64,000 nt of DNA from Trochalopteron elliotii (Eukaryota > Chordata > Aves > Passeriformes > Leiothrichidae): NCBI GenBank assembly GCA_024734555.1, contig JANPWX010000614.1, forward strand, positions 278,649-342,648, in the 5' to 3' direction. The position numbers and the translations under genes were made by a program. Below are positions 48,625 to 62,382 of the stretch, piece after piece (the stretch's first letter is position 1; every line of letters starts with the position of its first letter). The notes beneath the pieces were generated by a model. That model had not been told where the DNA came from and did not search any database. It saw nothing but the letters and a program-made list of their open reading frames with translations.

Positions 48625-48720
48625 CAAAGAACCGCACAATAGTTTGGGTAGGAAGGGACATTAGAAATCATCTTGTTCCAAACCCCTGCCAAGGGCAGGG
48701 ACACCTTCCACTAGGCTGGA
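48625..48720 (-). mobile_element. Short CR1 LINE 3' end
   Basis: The complement of a CR1 tail: aatagtttgggtaggaaggg, then aaacccctgccaagggcagg and gacaccttccactagg. Confidence 0.8.
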
Positions 48721-49254
48721 AAACTTCAAGGACTTGAGAAAATGAGGTTTTATCTGATGTAGCTAAATTAGGTTTGATGCTTTTAAAATGCATTGATGGG
48801 ATTCTGGTTATATCTTTCTGTGGGACTAAAAGACAACAAGGAACTAAGTAATAGATGAAAAGTTGTAACAGTTCAATGAGACTCTTGATAATGTTAATGA
48901 TATTCAATGAGCTACTCTAAGAAAGGTCAGGCATTTTTCATGTATGATCCATACACTGAAAACTGATGAAAACTACTCCTAAAAACTCTTCCCTGGCAGA
49001 AACAGACCATTTGATAAAGGAGCTTCACAGAATATTTCTAAAATGTCCCATTGAATACACAGCTTTGTTCCAAACTTACCCTCATAAAACCAACACCAAG
49101 AAATGGCTCCGTGTGGGTTGTATGACACAAACCCCTGTGCCCCACAGAATGCAGTGAGTGCTGCAAAATGCACATCCTGCTGCCTGTTTGTCAGCAAAGA
49201 AGCATTCACTAAGGTAGGTTTTTTTTAAGGATCAGGATTCTCATACTGTTTAAA

Positions 49255-49455
49255 TTGGTTATTAGGGAAAATTTCTTCATGGAAAGAGTGGTCAGGCACT
49301 GGCGCAGCTGCCCAAGGCAGTTGTGGAGTTGTGGAGTCACCATCCCTGAAAGGATCTAAAAGCTGTGTGGATGTAGCACTTGGGGACATGGGTCGGTGGC
49401 TGGGGCAATGGTTGGACTTATCTTTTCCAACCTTTAAGATTCTATGACTATACTG
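49255..49455 (+). mobile_element. CR1 LINE 3' fragment
   Basis: ttagggaaaatttcttcatg, agtggtcaggcactggcgca, gagtcaccatccctgaaagg and a degenerate tail ttttccaacctttaagattc. Confidence 0.85.
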
Positions 49456-50639
49456 ATGTGTTCAGTCTTTGTAAAATATAATTACTATTGTTTTTAATGT
49501 TACATGAGAAGGAAGCTTGAGCCCTGATGAAAATACATACTCAGACTTCATCAAATCACAAAAATCAATTGCGGGGAGGCAGAAGCAGGTGTGTGACATT
49601 TCCCTAAAGGTAAATCTCTCCTGGTGTTATCTAAATATAAACGTCATCTGCCTTGCTGCTGAATCCCTGGATTACAATAAACACGGAATCATAATAACAA
49701 ATAATCCAAGGGGATTAAAATAGGCAAAGACAGTCACTGCTGGTAGGAAATTTCTTTGAAGAATGGCAGACACAGTGATTTTATAGTGGAAGTTATAAAA
49801 CCAACAATGTCCAGAAACATGTCCAATCACAGGGAAAGGAAGAAAACAAAGATCCTATAGGGCTCTCAAGGGATGAAGGTGCTCTAAGTACTTAAAGCTT
49901 AATTTGTTTAAAGATTAAAAATTATCAGAGCACATGGAGGAGGGTTGAGTTCATAGCCACGTTAGTACATTCAACTTCACTGGCTGAAAACTAATTATAG
50001 GAGTATATCAGTTTTATTGGATTTCCCCCCCCCCAGGTCTTGAAAATAAAATGTTGCCTTGCAAAAAAATTCATACCAGTTTCTTTCTGTGTGTTGGGTC
50101 AGGGCAGGTCAGCTGGTTAGAGGCAAAGCCTCTTGCCTGGCAAGACAAGCTATAAAATTAAATCAGTTTCTAATCTAATTTATTGATTATAGGGATGTGA
50201 ACTCCTGTGCCAGCCCCTCAGGGTGTGGTGGTGCCTGGCAAGGCAGGTCTGTGCCAGGTCTCCTCAGTGCTGACCAAATGTTGTGCCTTCAGTTCAGCAT
50301 GTACAAGGCAATGCTACACTCGTGCACTTTTTGCAGCCTGAAGAACTGTGCCAAGCTCACCTCAGGAGGGGCATAATCCCAGGGCCGGGCAGTGCCCACC
50401 AGAATCTCTGTCCTCGTTCAAGTGCTGCTGAGGCAGCTGATAGGAATAGCAAAGAGCCGTTTGGAGTGCCAGTCTGGGCAAGACCGCTCTGTAAACAACC
50501 AGGTTCAGGGACAGTTTGGAATGTCCTCAACTCTCTTTACCCGGTTTATCAGAAAAGCACCTGCCTCCCCCTGTGGTAGTCTATTCCGTAGCCGCTGTCA
50601 GCAGGGACATGCCATCAAGCACCTGACAGCAGTTTCCAC

Positions 50640-51240
50640 CCCCTGGGCACCGAGCAGGGTGGGCAGCCTCCCTCGAGGCTCTGCGGAGCCGCCAGCGCGC
50701 CCAGCACGCCGGGGCTCGGGCTGTGCCAGCCCCGCACCGGCGCCGTGCGGTGACTCAACCTCACACCCCAACACTTGCCCCTGCCTTTACAGACACCCCC
50801 AAACCGGTTTGCGATCGGTTTGAGAATCTCGAGATTTTATACTTCCTATTTATCTGCCACGGTCCCTCCTATGGTGCAGAGAGGACACGGACATCAGGGC
50901 ACCCCCGCAGCCCTTTCGTCGCGCTGTCCAGCAGCGAACCACAATATTGTTTTGCTTCTATTAAAAGGTATTTCAAAATCCCTCTCCTCGATCCGCTGCC
51001 ACAGAGCTGATGCCCCGAGGGCTGAAGCTGGGATTTCCTTCTCTCCTTTTCCCGAGGAGCTCCGCTGTGCTCCCCGGGCTCTCCGGGACACTGCATGTCC
51101 CGGCAGCCCTGCTGGGGGCAGCGCCGAGGGGAGGAGGCGTGAGGCAGGGAGGGGGCTCTCAGAGGGGAGGAGGAACAACTTTAGAAGTCTCCATAGTCTT
51201 TTCCTTTCAGGAAACACATCCTGTTAATGTTTGACCGCCG
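50640..51240 (+). promoter_or_regulatory. TMEM204: GC-rich region, probable TMEM204 promoter
   Basis: This GC- and CpG-enriched block lies in otherwise AT-rich intron, 0.8-1.4 kb upstream of the TMEM204 ATG. It contains an AP-1 consensus, TGACTCA, at 50751-50757, and acatcctgttaatg at 51215-51228, whose complement resembles an ETS core beside a forkhead core. The transcription start and any noncoding first exon cannot be located from sequence alone. A possible splice acceptor (ctgcaattag) ends near 51985, before the coding exon. Confidence 0.45.
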
Positions 51241-52004
51241 TGGCAGTGACTTTTTTTTGCAGTCGACTACGCCCGAGGCTCACCAAAACGAGCCACAAAA
51301 GCAGCCATTTCCTCTTGGTGGGGAGGTGGGGGGGCCTTTTCCTCACTGCAGTGGCTGTTCTCATCCCGGCACTCACAGCTCGACTCTTTGGAGAAGGACA
51401 GGGCAGAGCAACCTCCTCGAGATACTCCAGACTTGCAGATCACCTTTGGGATGACCGCATTCTCCTCTGGCTCAGCTTGGCTTTGAGAGGATGACATCTG
51501 TCACCGTTTGCAGGATATTCTGAAGTTTGCACCCAAACCCAGGTTTTTGGAACAGCACTGGTTGGCTTGCAGGACCCAGTGCTCGGCAGGCTACAGTGAG
51601 CATCCCATCCCACTTCTGCCCCACCTCAGCTCAGGCTCTCGTGCCCCAAGACTGGATTCTGTCTGGATTCACCCCGTCCAACACGGAATGGACCTCCCTG
51701 TCATCCAGTTCACCACGGGACTGGCATTACTTATCAAAGTGCAAGAAGGTGGATAAGTCAACGCTGGGAAGGACCTAACAAAGCTTCTTTGTGTTCTTAT
51801 TTTATGGAATTCTCCTATCTACCTCAGAAAATTCTCATTTCCTTGGTCAGAAATCCCTCTGGAGTTGATTTCAAGAATGAACGGTGATGTCCTCTAGCAC
51901 CTCGTAACATCCCAGCACAGCGGCCTGTTCCCAGCCCAATTTCAATGTGCTGCAGCTGACTGGGACCTTGTGTCGTCTGCAATTAGAGACTGGCAGCAAG
52001 CTGA

Positions 52005-52325
<321 letters not shown>

Positions 52326-53102
52326 TGATTGATAGGGTGGACCTGGTCCCCAGGAGTTCAATGGCCAACCCTGAAATCATGTTATCTGTCTTAGTCTAAA
52401 TATCTCTTCACATTCATTCCCAAATAAATTAATTTTGGAAAATAAGAGGCATGATGTCCACCAGTGATGAACTAAACTCCTCCTCCCCCATCAAAACCAG
52501 TGATCTGCATGGTGCTGCCTGGTTTATATAGCCCAGGAATGGATCTGCTTTGAAAAAATTATCTAAGAAGTGTACGCCTGAAGTTCGGAGACATCTTGGG
52601 CTCACTTCTCCCTCCTGGGTTCCTGCCATAAGATATCCCCTCCTCCTCAGTACAACAGCAACCACAGTTGCTCTGAATACCCTAAAACTAAAAAAAAACC
52701 AACAACCCAAACCCAAAATGGTATTGCAACGAATGACATGTTATTTCTCGCTTTTGTTTGCTTTTGTTGGAAATGCAAGGAGCAGAAAAGACAGAAATAG
52801 TTGTAGCAAAAATACGTAAAATTGAGAAAGGTCTTAAAATGTGTAACCACTCTTCTTGGTGAAAAAATACAATTAATATACAACTTGGTGACTACAAAAA
52901 TCATTACCTATGGTGTATTTTTCATTTTGCACTTTCACAGATTGTGAGATCTGAACCATGCAAATAGCTTACACCGAGCTAGGGAAAATTACTGGATAAC
53001 ATGAGAATTACAGAACTGATTAACAAATAATAAACCTTACGTATCACATTCATAGCATTAATGGTGCAACACTGCTCTCCCGGATCAGAACTGTGGGTAA
53101 CA

Positions 53103-53175
53103 GGATCACAGAAAGGCTTGGGTTGGAAGGGACCATAAAGACTCTGTCCAAAATACTTGCAGACACCATGGCTGG
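53103..53175 (-). mobile_element. Short CR1 LINE 3' remnant
   Basis: atcacagaaaggcttgggtt followed by ggaagggaccataaagactc is the complement of a CR1 3' terminus. Lies in TMEM204 intron 1. Confidence 0.7.
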
Positions 53176-54494
53176 GTCCACAACTACCCTGGTGCCAACA
53201 GGTTTCTCCCCTAAACCCCCTCCACTCCCAAGAGCCAGGCTGTGAGCAGCCATTCAGAGGAGAATCAGTGCTTCCGCTGCACCCTTCAAGGCATGAAATT
53301 TAACAGAACAAATGGCTATAAAGTCCATGCCTCAACAGACCACAGGATTCTCCCAGGATTTCAAGGATGCTCATAAACAGCTCTGGCATCTCTGAGGGAT
53401 GGTTGGCAGTATCTGTAACATACATGATTTCAAACCAGTTTTTTTTTCATGGTTTGAAATGTGGAGAAAAAGTAACTGGTCCTTGGAGTTTCTTAGATCC
53501 CTCTGGAGAGAAATCAAAGAAATATTAGAGGAATTTCTTTTAAAAATGCGGACCCATTCCAGATCATATTTTCCAACAAAATTATATAGAAACATTTTTT
53601 GCACATTTCCTGAGTTTGCATAAATCACAAACAGAAAATTTCTCAAATGTTTTAAAGTCCTTACCCTTTCAATATTTTTTTAACTGAAAGAACTTTTATA
53701 ACAATAAATAGTTATAAAAAGGATTAGACTATGGGAGAAGTTACTTGATGTGTTTTTGCAGTTTCATCTCTGGAATCACTTTCCCAATTAATACTGATAA
53801 GCCATATTCTAACTTGAAGAACATGTGTACCATTCACAAATAGTAAAAGTACATGTTATATACTGAACACTGGAACAAGCTTCTGCACAGAGAATTTGGC
53901 TTCTGCAGCATTTTTAACACACAAGCTTGTACCTCTTGCTGTGTGTAGGCCAGGAGGTGTGTGGTACCGAAAGATGAGAGGTATTAAGTTTCGTGGCAGA
54001 ACCGTCTGGGCAGCAGTTTCTGATGTCAAATGGAAGGATAATCTGACAGAAAATTTGAAAATTTCCAAGTAATAATTATAGCATGATCACGTCCTTAGAA
54101 GAATTATCTGACAACCACTGTTAAAAATTCTAATTTAAAGGAGGCTTTTCAAGCCCAGGAACTTGATCTGTACAGGAGTAAAGCATCCATTCCCCATTTA
54201 ATCTGGAAGGAAATAGTAGGCAAAGGCCAATTCTGAATCTTGATAAAGCATCTAAAGGAAAATCCTCCCTCGCCAGTTGTGTCATGACAAACTCAGTAGG
54301 AAACACAACTGTGGCATTTATTTTTAAGACAGTTTTGTTTCCATGGAGGTACACATGGTCAGTATGGGCCTGATTTTGCATCCATGGATTTGTCATCCTA
54401 AAGAACTTCTCCAATAAGAAATCACACATTTATTTTAGTAATACCTATGGCAATCCTCATCTGTCAGTTGTAGATAAATCACAGACACGCAGGG

Positions 54495-54522
54495 GTGTGT
54501 GTATGCATATGCATACATACAT
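54495..54522. repeat. Alternating purine-pyrimidine tract with a 16-bp palindrome
   Basis: gtgtgtatgcatatgcatac-type sequence. Bases 54501-54516 (gtatgcatatgcatac) equal their own reverse complement. Lies in TMEM204 intron 1. Confidence 0.9.
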
Positions 54523-54914
54523 CTAAAAATAACTTTATGAAGGAAAAAAACCACCTTCCTCAATGCTGAGTTACCACAAAGAATTTTGGATGCGATTTGT
54601 AGAACAATGTAGAAAAGCTGTTCTGCCAATAGCAAAGTGTAAGAGGCCACAATCTGGCTCATATAAAACAATGTATTTATACACATACAGACATACATAT
54701 TTCAGAGGCAAGCCATTTATCTCACGGTTCAACAGAAAAGCTGCAAACTTTTTGGGAATTTGCTTGTCCATACACTAAAGACTCTCATCCATGCAGTATG
54801 TAACAGCCAACTATAGGCACTGCTATAAGCTGGCTTCCTCCCTGGCAGAGAGAAGTACCTTCTTAGAACCTGCTTTTCACTGACTTTCTCTGCCTGCTGT
54901 TTCCTCCCACTGAA

Positions 54915-55135
54915 ATCACAGAATCATGGAATGGTTTGGGTTGGGAAGAACCTTCAAGTTCATTGCATCCCAAACCCCTGCCATGGGCAGGGACACCTTC
55001 CACTATCCCAGGTTGCTCCAAGCTCTGTCCAACCCGGCCTTGGACACTTCAGGGATGGGGCAGCCACAGCCTCTCTGGACAGCCTGTACCAGGGTCTCAC
55101 CAACCCCACACAGAAGGATTTCTTCTTAAAAATGT
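54915..55135 (-). mobile_element. CR1 LINE 3' fragment
   Basis: Well-preserved complement of a CR1 tail: aatcacagaatcatggaatg, aaacccctgccatgggcagg, ccactatcccaggttgctcc, gatggggcagccacagcctc and acacagaaggatttcttctt. Confidence 0.92.
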
Positions 55136-58100
55136 CAAAAAACCCAAAAAGAAATCCAGGGACAGGAGTAAATTATGTTAAAAATACAGAGAAATGAAGC
55201 GTTGCAATTTGAACTACTTCTGCAAGGCACAGTATCAGAAGTGCAGGCAACCGATTCCGTGGGAAAGCGCTTCAATCTGTCCTTCAAACCTCACTGCTCC
55301 TGGAAGTGGAGATCCTGTGCCCTTTCATTTGTCTTTATCTACCTTTCTCACCCTCTTGCTGTGCAGCCCTGCACCTCTCATTCAACCCCCTATGATGCTG
55401 AAAAGCTTCTATGATGGTTCAGATGACTAACAGCAAAAGAATCCCCAGGTTAGGGTGGAAGTTTTGGACATGGGGTGGGATCCGGTTTTTTGGTGGATAG
55501 TTTTTCATTGGATGAAGCAGTGGTATCAGAGTCCAACAAGCGCTGCTGCTAACATTGAGAGAAAGGTGCAAAGGAGGAGTGAGATGGCTCCTTTTTTAGT
55601 GGTAATAACTCTCAGATCTCAAACCTTCACTTATGTTGAGAATCAGCCGAGCTGTGATGACATCAATCTAAGCTTTTATAACTTGAACAAACCATGGAAT
55701 GATACAAACTTAAATGCTACACTGACAACTCACATTGTTATTAGCCCCTCTTCAAACACTTTAAGGAAACCTAGCCAGGTAGTCTAGCTCTCCTGTCACC
55801 TGAGTGCAGGCAGACATTTGACAGAGATTAAGGAGCTGCAGTTTCAGAGCTGTTGAAAAATTTTGGAAGATTATTCTCTTGCTTACATGTCTTAAATGCT
55901 TCAGAAAAAGTCCAGAGGTAGTAGCCTCACAGCCTCAGTAAGAGCTTGGGTAAGACAGTATGTCATGAGTAGTCAACACTGAGCTTTGTGCCCATGTCAC
56001 ATGTGAGCACGGGCAGCACACCCAGCAATGTGGCCCCACACAGGGACACGTGAGCTACCCTGAGTGGTGAGAACACTACACCACCAGTGATGCCTTTTAG
56101 AGCCAACCCTCCTCAAAGCCACCTAGGTCCTGGCCCAGTACCAAGCCACGAATACTGCACAAACACACCAGATTAGTAGGAATCAACTTAGATATTTTTA
56201 ACCATACTGCAGGGTACAAATATGCCCTTAAGTTCTGCCATGCTCTGACGCTATCTCTGGATGGGCACAGGGAGATGATTTATTCATCAGCTGAGGTGAC
56301 AGTTTGTCCCTCTTTGTCTAAAGAACATTAGAAACAATGTAGGAGTGCAGGAACAGGGAAGAGTTTAAAAGACACAAAACCTCACTGGGTTCTTCAGGGC
56401 TCAGGAGACATAAGGAAAATAGCAACAGCAGGATGCATGTTCCAATTTCTGATGCTCAGAGCTGGACTGCTTGTGGGAATTGCAGTTCTAACAAGGAGTG
56501 CAATTTATGCCAGGGAGAAGCACAGCATCAGAAGCAGTTACATGACTGCCACAGGGACCCCAGGTAAACACCTGTCCAGCCTGGATGGATGATTGTGGCA
56601 CACACATGGACACAGGGACATGTGGTGGCTGAGGCAGGATGCTGCTCAGGGTGGGAAAGAGGAGCTGAGGTTTGCTAGCTGTTCACCTTCATGCCCATGT
56701 CCACTGCATTTACACAAAGTTCCAATGTCTCCAAAATTTCCAATTTCTCTGAAATTTGGCTGGCTGGAAGCCAGGCTGAGTCAAGCAGCTGAGTGTGCTG
56801 TAGATGTGTTACTTGTATACATATATATATTTCCATATAGGGAAACCCAGAGGCCAAGAGCATCTGGAAAACACAGGAACTACCATCAGATTAAAAAAAG
56901 CCCCAAACCTTATTATACACATATTGCCTGACAGACTGCTCAGGCTGTTCCAAAGAGATAAGGCAGCACGGGCAGTTGGCAGCTCAGGGTTTGTGATTTC
57001 CCATCCAAATATCTGAAATATGAGCAACATTTAAATAAGTGACACTACTAATTTAATGATGGAGGCCAGCAGAGATGAATTCTGAGAGACATGGCTTTTC
57101 AACTTAGAGTGAATGTTCATTTTAATGTCGGGGTGCAATTCCACGTACTCATTTTGGCAAAGTGCAAAACTCCTTGCAATTCAGGACAGGAAGATGAACC
57201 TAATACATGTTTCAATGCAGTACATACACAAGTCTTGCACAGAAATATTGTCAGAGCAATCAGAGTTTGGTTACTCTTGCCATCAAAATTTTGAAATCAA
57301 TTAAAGCATTATGAATGAAAAGGCTCTGGAGCTTTTGAAAATTTCAGATTAATGCATTTATCAAAGCCACCAATACAGAATACCCTGCTGAGTTTTATAA
57401 AGAGGCAAATCATGATATCTAGACAACCATATCTCACCAGAAACAGCTGTGTCTATTGAAACTAATTACTGTATTGAAGGCTCTCAATTTTGGGTTTGCA
57501 AGGGCCCATCACTTAACCATAAGCACTTGCTTATGTTGAAAATAATTAATGGAGCCATGTCTTCACTCCAAAAGTAACGACTGAAGCTGTTATAAAAAAC
57601 ACTCACCAACCACACTCTCCTCTCCCCAACAAGATCTGTCTGCCTTTCAAAATAAGTACTCAAATGTGGAGTTTCACACTTAGATGAGCTGAATGGTTAA
57701 GTTCCAAAATACCTAAAGCGCTGGAAGATTCCACCAGTTTGTCACATCAGAACATTACTGTAATTGTGCCAAAACAGATTGGGTTTTCCCTGCTCCCTTC
57801 CTCTTCCTTAAATTACTGTTTTTAAGCAAAAAAAGCATAAATTGTATACTTCACAAAGCCTCCCAGGAGGTGAAAAAAGCAAAATAATTTTTAAGATATC
57901 CATCCATTCATAATTTTTAAGATATTAAGTCAGCAACAGAATGTACTGAGGAGACTTGTTGCTGAAAGCTCTATGGCTACTTAAAAGTATCCTTTAAAAA
58001 GAGCAGAAGAGACTTCCCTTTTCAGGACAAAGTCAGTAAGACCTGCAAACAACATAATCATGTGGAATGAGTACAAGGCGAAAAAGAAGTTCAGATCTGT

Positions 58101-61100
58101 TTCACTTTTAAAAAATTAGTGACTATTAAGACCATCAAAATACATTTGCATCACATAAGCACCTCTTTAAACCATCCCATGGTCTCAGTGACACAGTCAC
58201 ACAAAGGTGCACTGAGATACTGCCAGCATTTGGCTTAGTTTGTTTCACAAGTACTTTTAAAGTGTCTCCATGTATTTCCTAATTCATACTCAAAGAGGTT
58301 AGCAATATAAATACCACAAGTTTAAATTGACAGAAGAAATTAAATGTCAAAGACTTTATAAATAGAGCACAGGTTTGGGAGGTATAGCATGATGCTGATA
58401 ATTACAGTGGTTCTATTTATTGTCCCTATTATCTCAGAATTGTTTTAACAGTAAGTGCTGAGCTCCTATGCCCATGTTATAAAATGAAGCACACTTGTAC
58501 TTGGCACTTTCATAGTGCTCTTGGTATCCAAAGGCACAGCTTCAGCTGATTTCCATGGCAGTTGCAGAGACTGCTCAGCACTTCTCACCTTTGTTGACAA
58601 TGCTGACATCCAAAACAAAAGAAACACATCATTCATTGCCAAAAGTTTGACTGAAGTGATTTTTTTTTTTAATTCTAAGGAAGGATTTCTTCTAAAATTA
58701 TTTATTAATACTGAATCCAGCTCTCCAGGCTGGCACTCAAGTTTATGAACAGCAGGACCATAAGTAAGAGTCAGCAAGACAGAAGCCTTACTTTTTCTGA
58801 CTCTTGCCTTTTATCCATTTAGGTTCAGGCCTACTATTCTGGCTTTTCCTAATTTTGGTACTTGGTTTGCATTTCTGAAGTCCCTATAATGTAGATTTTT
58901 AAAATTACTCCAAAAGGCTGAAAAGTATGACGCATTCTTCATCTCAGGATAACAGCTCAGCAAAACATCAAGTTCTAGAGGAAAACAGCATGCTCAGTTA
59001 GAATCTCTGCTTATATTAGAGAAAACCTAATTACTTATCTAGTTAGATTTTTATCAAAAGATTATGATCTCAGTCTGCAGACATTCAGCCCAAGAAGATG
59101 AAGTCTAGCACAGTTACAAGAAACTGAAAATGGGTTCTAATAAAAGTAAGTGAAGCAACTTAAATGTAAGGAGCATTACCAGCTTCATCTATAATCAATT
59201 AGAAATGTCTTTTCAGAAACAAAACATTTCTTTTCCTTTCCAGAATAAAGTCATGTATGAACATGAAGCACTTAAAAGAACAATCACGTACATGTCAGAA
59301 TGTGTCCTCAATAATTCACCAAGTGATTAACAAATAAACCCAAGAACCACAGCAAACAGCATCAACAGATTTTTTTTTTTAATTCCTTTAATTACAAAAC
59401 CAAGAAGCAACATACCTCAAGACATTTAAAGAATGGAGGTAATCATAGCTGCAATCAGCTTCACAGCGAGCTAAGGTGGCACCATCCTTCAGCTGAGCAT
59501 AACCCATCCTGCATTATTAAGAGTCTAAGAGCTAACTAAGAATTTAAGTACCATTTCTGGGATGCAACAGACTTAGTGTCCCACAGTGGACAGGGGTAAC
59601 AGCACACTCCCAGTCAGCTTCTGCAGCTCAGATGCCAGCAGGAGATTGTGAAGGCACAGAGACGCTGGGAGTCAGCACCATCCCCATGTATAAATCTTTG
59701 GTCACTAGATTCTTCCCAGGGCTGGACATTTAATAACTTACTCACAGAAGCTGGATTAAAGTTTGCACTAAAATTTTTGTTTATCAAGAGGGGTCTTTCT
59801 CAGGGGGAGTTTTAGACTGCTATGAAAATATATTGAGCCATTTTGCTTAATTATTAAAAAGCCTGAATTCTCGCTAAACTGTTTTTTTTCCTCTCTATGC
59901 AGTCAGAAAAGAAATGCTCACATTTTAAGCAATTAACATAATGTGATTTTCCAGTGAGATTGTCCTTCCTCATTATCCCAAAACACTGCAAATTACTCCT
60001 CAGTATGACTAACCTACTTCTGCAAACAGTCCTGGGGCTATCATGGATCAAAACAACAAAACTGCTACCTGTAAGTAAGAAAATCAAATTAACAATCCAG
60101 GTGGATACAGATGGTTTAGGAAGTGAGCAAAACAACAAGGAATCTGACTTTGTCTCATCCTTAGAATTTGGGTTTGACTCTTGATTGATCCCTGTTTTAA
60201 ACAAAGCAGAATTCATTAAGCCAGTACCCTGGCTGCACAAGAGTCCCAGCTGGATGCCCTGTCCAGGAATTAACTGCTTCTCTGAGAAAATGGGGCCCAC
60301 AATGGGCTTCCAGAATGAAAAAAAAGCAGAGACTAGCACTGTACGCTGATGAACAGCAGATACTTAGAGCAGAGGTTTTGGAGCCATTCAACTCCAACCT
60401 CTTCCAGCTCTCAACAGCCAAGCTGCATCTTAAAGGAGGTGCATAAAGGTACGGGTAGAGGGTTTGTCCTCCCTGTTTCACCTGTCAGATGCACACAAAG
60501 AAATGAACACCTTCTGCAGTGTCTAAGTCTGTTCTGCTGGAAGTATTGACCTCTAGCTACATGGAACATCCACCTCTGGCCACAGGGAACTCCATCACTG
60601 TTAAATTTCAAGAGATGAGTGACATTAACAATGAGGTCAAAACAAAAAAAGGAGGATATCCAAAATACCAAATACCTATGTCATGACAGTATTAGGCAAT
60701 AGATTCTAGAAGTGAGGGGTTCGCACAAATGCCACCACTAACTGTGCAGACACTAAACCCACTGTGCCCATATTTGTTTTAACATATTGTCATTAACAAA
60801 CAGAATGCAAAAGCTGATGAAGTCTGCAGTGGCCACAAAAAGTGGCACTGAAAACATGGCTACTATAAATGAAGATGAAATGGTTGAACAACTGATCCTA
60901 AATTTATACTAATTATCAAATCTATAGAAAACTCATCAGAATAGACTAAAGCTGGCTATTGAGGCATTTTTGCTGTACATGTAATTTAAAATAGAGTAAA
61001 AGAGCACAAAGGTAAATACTAAATTTTACAGCTTTTACGAAAACTATATTGCAGGCAGTTTTATAAGAGATTAGAAATATTTATTCCTGGATTAAGCAGT

Positions 61101-61454
61101 CCTTCAAGCAGGAGAAGAGCTTTATGTCCTGGCCTTCTTAAACAAGATTTCCCTCTTCAATGGCTTTGGGCTGAGCTCTGAAGAAATACTTTGACATTGC
61201 ACACTCAATTCCCTTTCTTGATCCATACTGTCCATTGGTTGTTGTCACTAAAATGAGGCCAGAGATGCTGGTGCAGAAGCTTAGTTTAGGGTTGTGTATG
61301 TACAAAAATAAAATGACAATGTGCTGAGCTGACCACATGCAAAGTCACAATGGCTGTGAGTAAGGAAGCACAGTTACTTCGCACTTTCAGGCTGAATACA
61401 ATTAACAAGCTCTACTGCAAGAAGAATGAACTTTATATATTATTATAAGAGTTA

Positions 61455-61640
61455 TACATTATTGATGGGCTCCCCACGGTAGGGGTGGAGTCCCCATCCC
61501 TGGAGAGATTTACAACATGTGTGGATTTGGCACCTGGGGACATGGTTAGTGGGGGTCTTGGCAGCGCTGAGGGAGCAGTTTGACTTGATCTCAGGGCTCA
61601 TTTTCAGGCTAAATGATTCTATGATTCTAAGATTGCTTTT
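61455..61640 (+). mobile_element. CR1 LINE 3' fragment
   Basis: ggggtggagtccccatccct, ggcacctggggacatggtta, ggtcttggcagcgctgaggg and the tail aaatgattctatgattctaa. Confidence 0.9.
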
Positions 61641-62304
61641 TTTCCCAAGAGGAATCATTACAATTTTAGAACAAAATCAAAAGATGACAGATCACACATT
61701 AAAGCTGTTGGAATAAACCAACATCTCTCATATGAGAGATGGGAAGGTACTCAGGTTGTAATACTTCATTCCAGAAAAGTAATTGTCTTCACATTTAATG
61801 AAATCATACCAGCTACTTCCTTCTTATTCTACCAGTCAGCACCCTGTTGCAGCTCCATGGACCATATGCAACCTTCTTTCTGGTTAACAGGAGCAGCTAT
61901 GCAAAATACCCATTGCATTTCCACATCTCCCAGAACAGTGTAGTGTATTAGGGCAATAAACATCCCTAAGTGTGGAGTTCTTACAAATAGCACCAAAGAC
62001 CGTGCTACCCATTCAATGCACTTCCAGCTGCAGGAGAGGACAATAATCAAAGAACCATTTTGTAAAGATTAAATTGTTACAAATTTGCCTGAAGTTCAAC
62101 TGAGTCACAGTCAGAAACTTACTATTTTTAGTATACATGATGTAACATCATCTGTGGCCAAGCTTAAAGTCTGTAATACAGTGAAGTGTTTTAACAAGTC
62201 ACTAATAGCAGCAAAAGCAAAAATTTGGTGTTAATTTCTGTGTCAGGGGCCAGTATGTATTTCTGGCATAAACTTTAGACTTCTAAAGATTATTGATATA
62301 CAGA

Positions 62305-62382
62305 GGTGGGGTTTTTTTGGTGGGTTTTTTTGTTTGTTTGTTTTGTTTGTTTGCTTTGTTTTTGTTCGGTTTTTTTTTCTGA
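62305..62382. repeat. T-rich simple repeat (TTTG)n
   Basis: Runs of t interrupted by g, including tttgtttgtttgttttgttt, in intronic DNA. Confidence 0.9.

Noticed and set aside
54130..54429. 99-codon - strand open frame that could have been a missing IFT140 exon
   Set aside because: It does not resemble the IFT140 WD40 or TPR sequence, and no acceptor and donor pair with a matching phase was seen.
55455..55787. 110-codon open frame on the + strand with several Asn-x-Ser/Thr sites
   Set aside because: No recognisable domain, and it begins just after a CR1 remnant. A protein search would decide. Without it there is no support for a gene.
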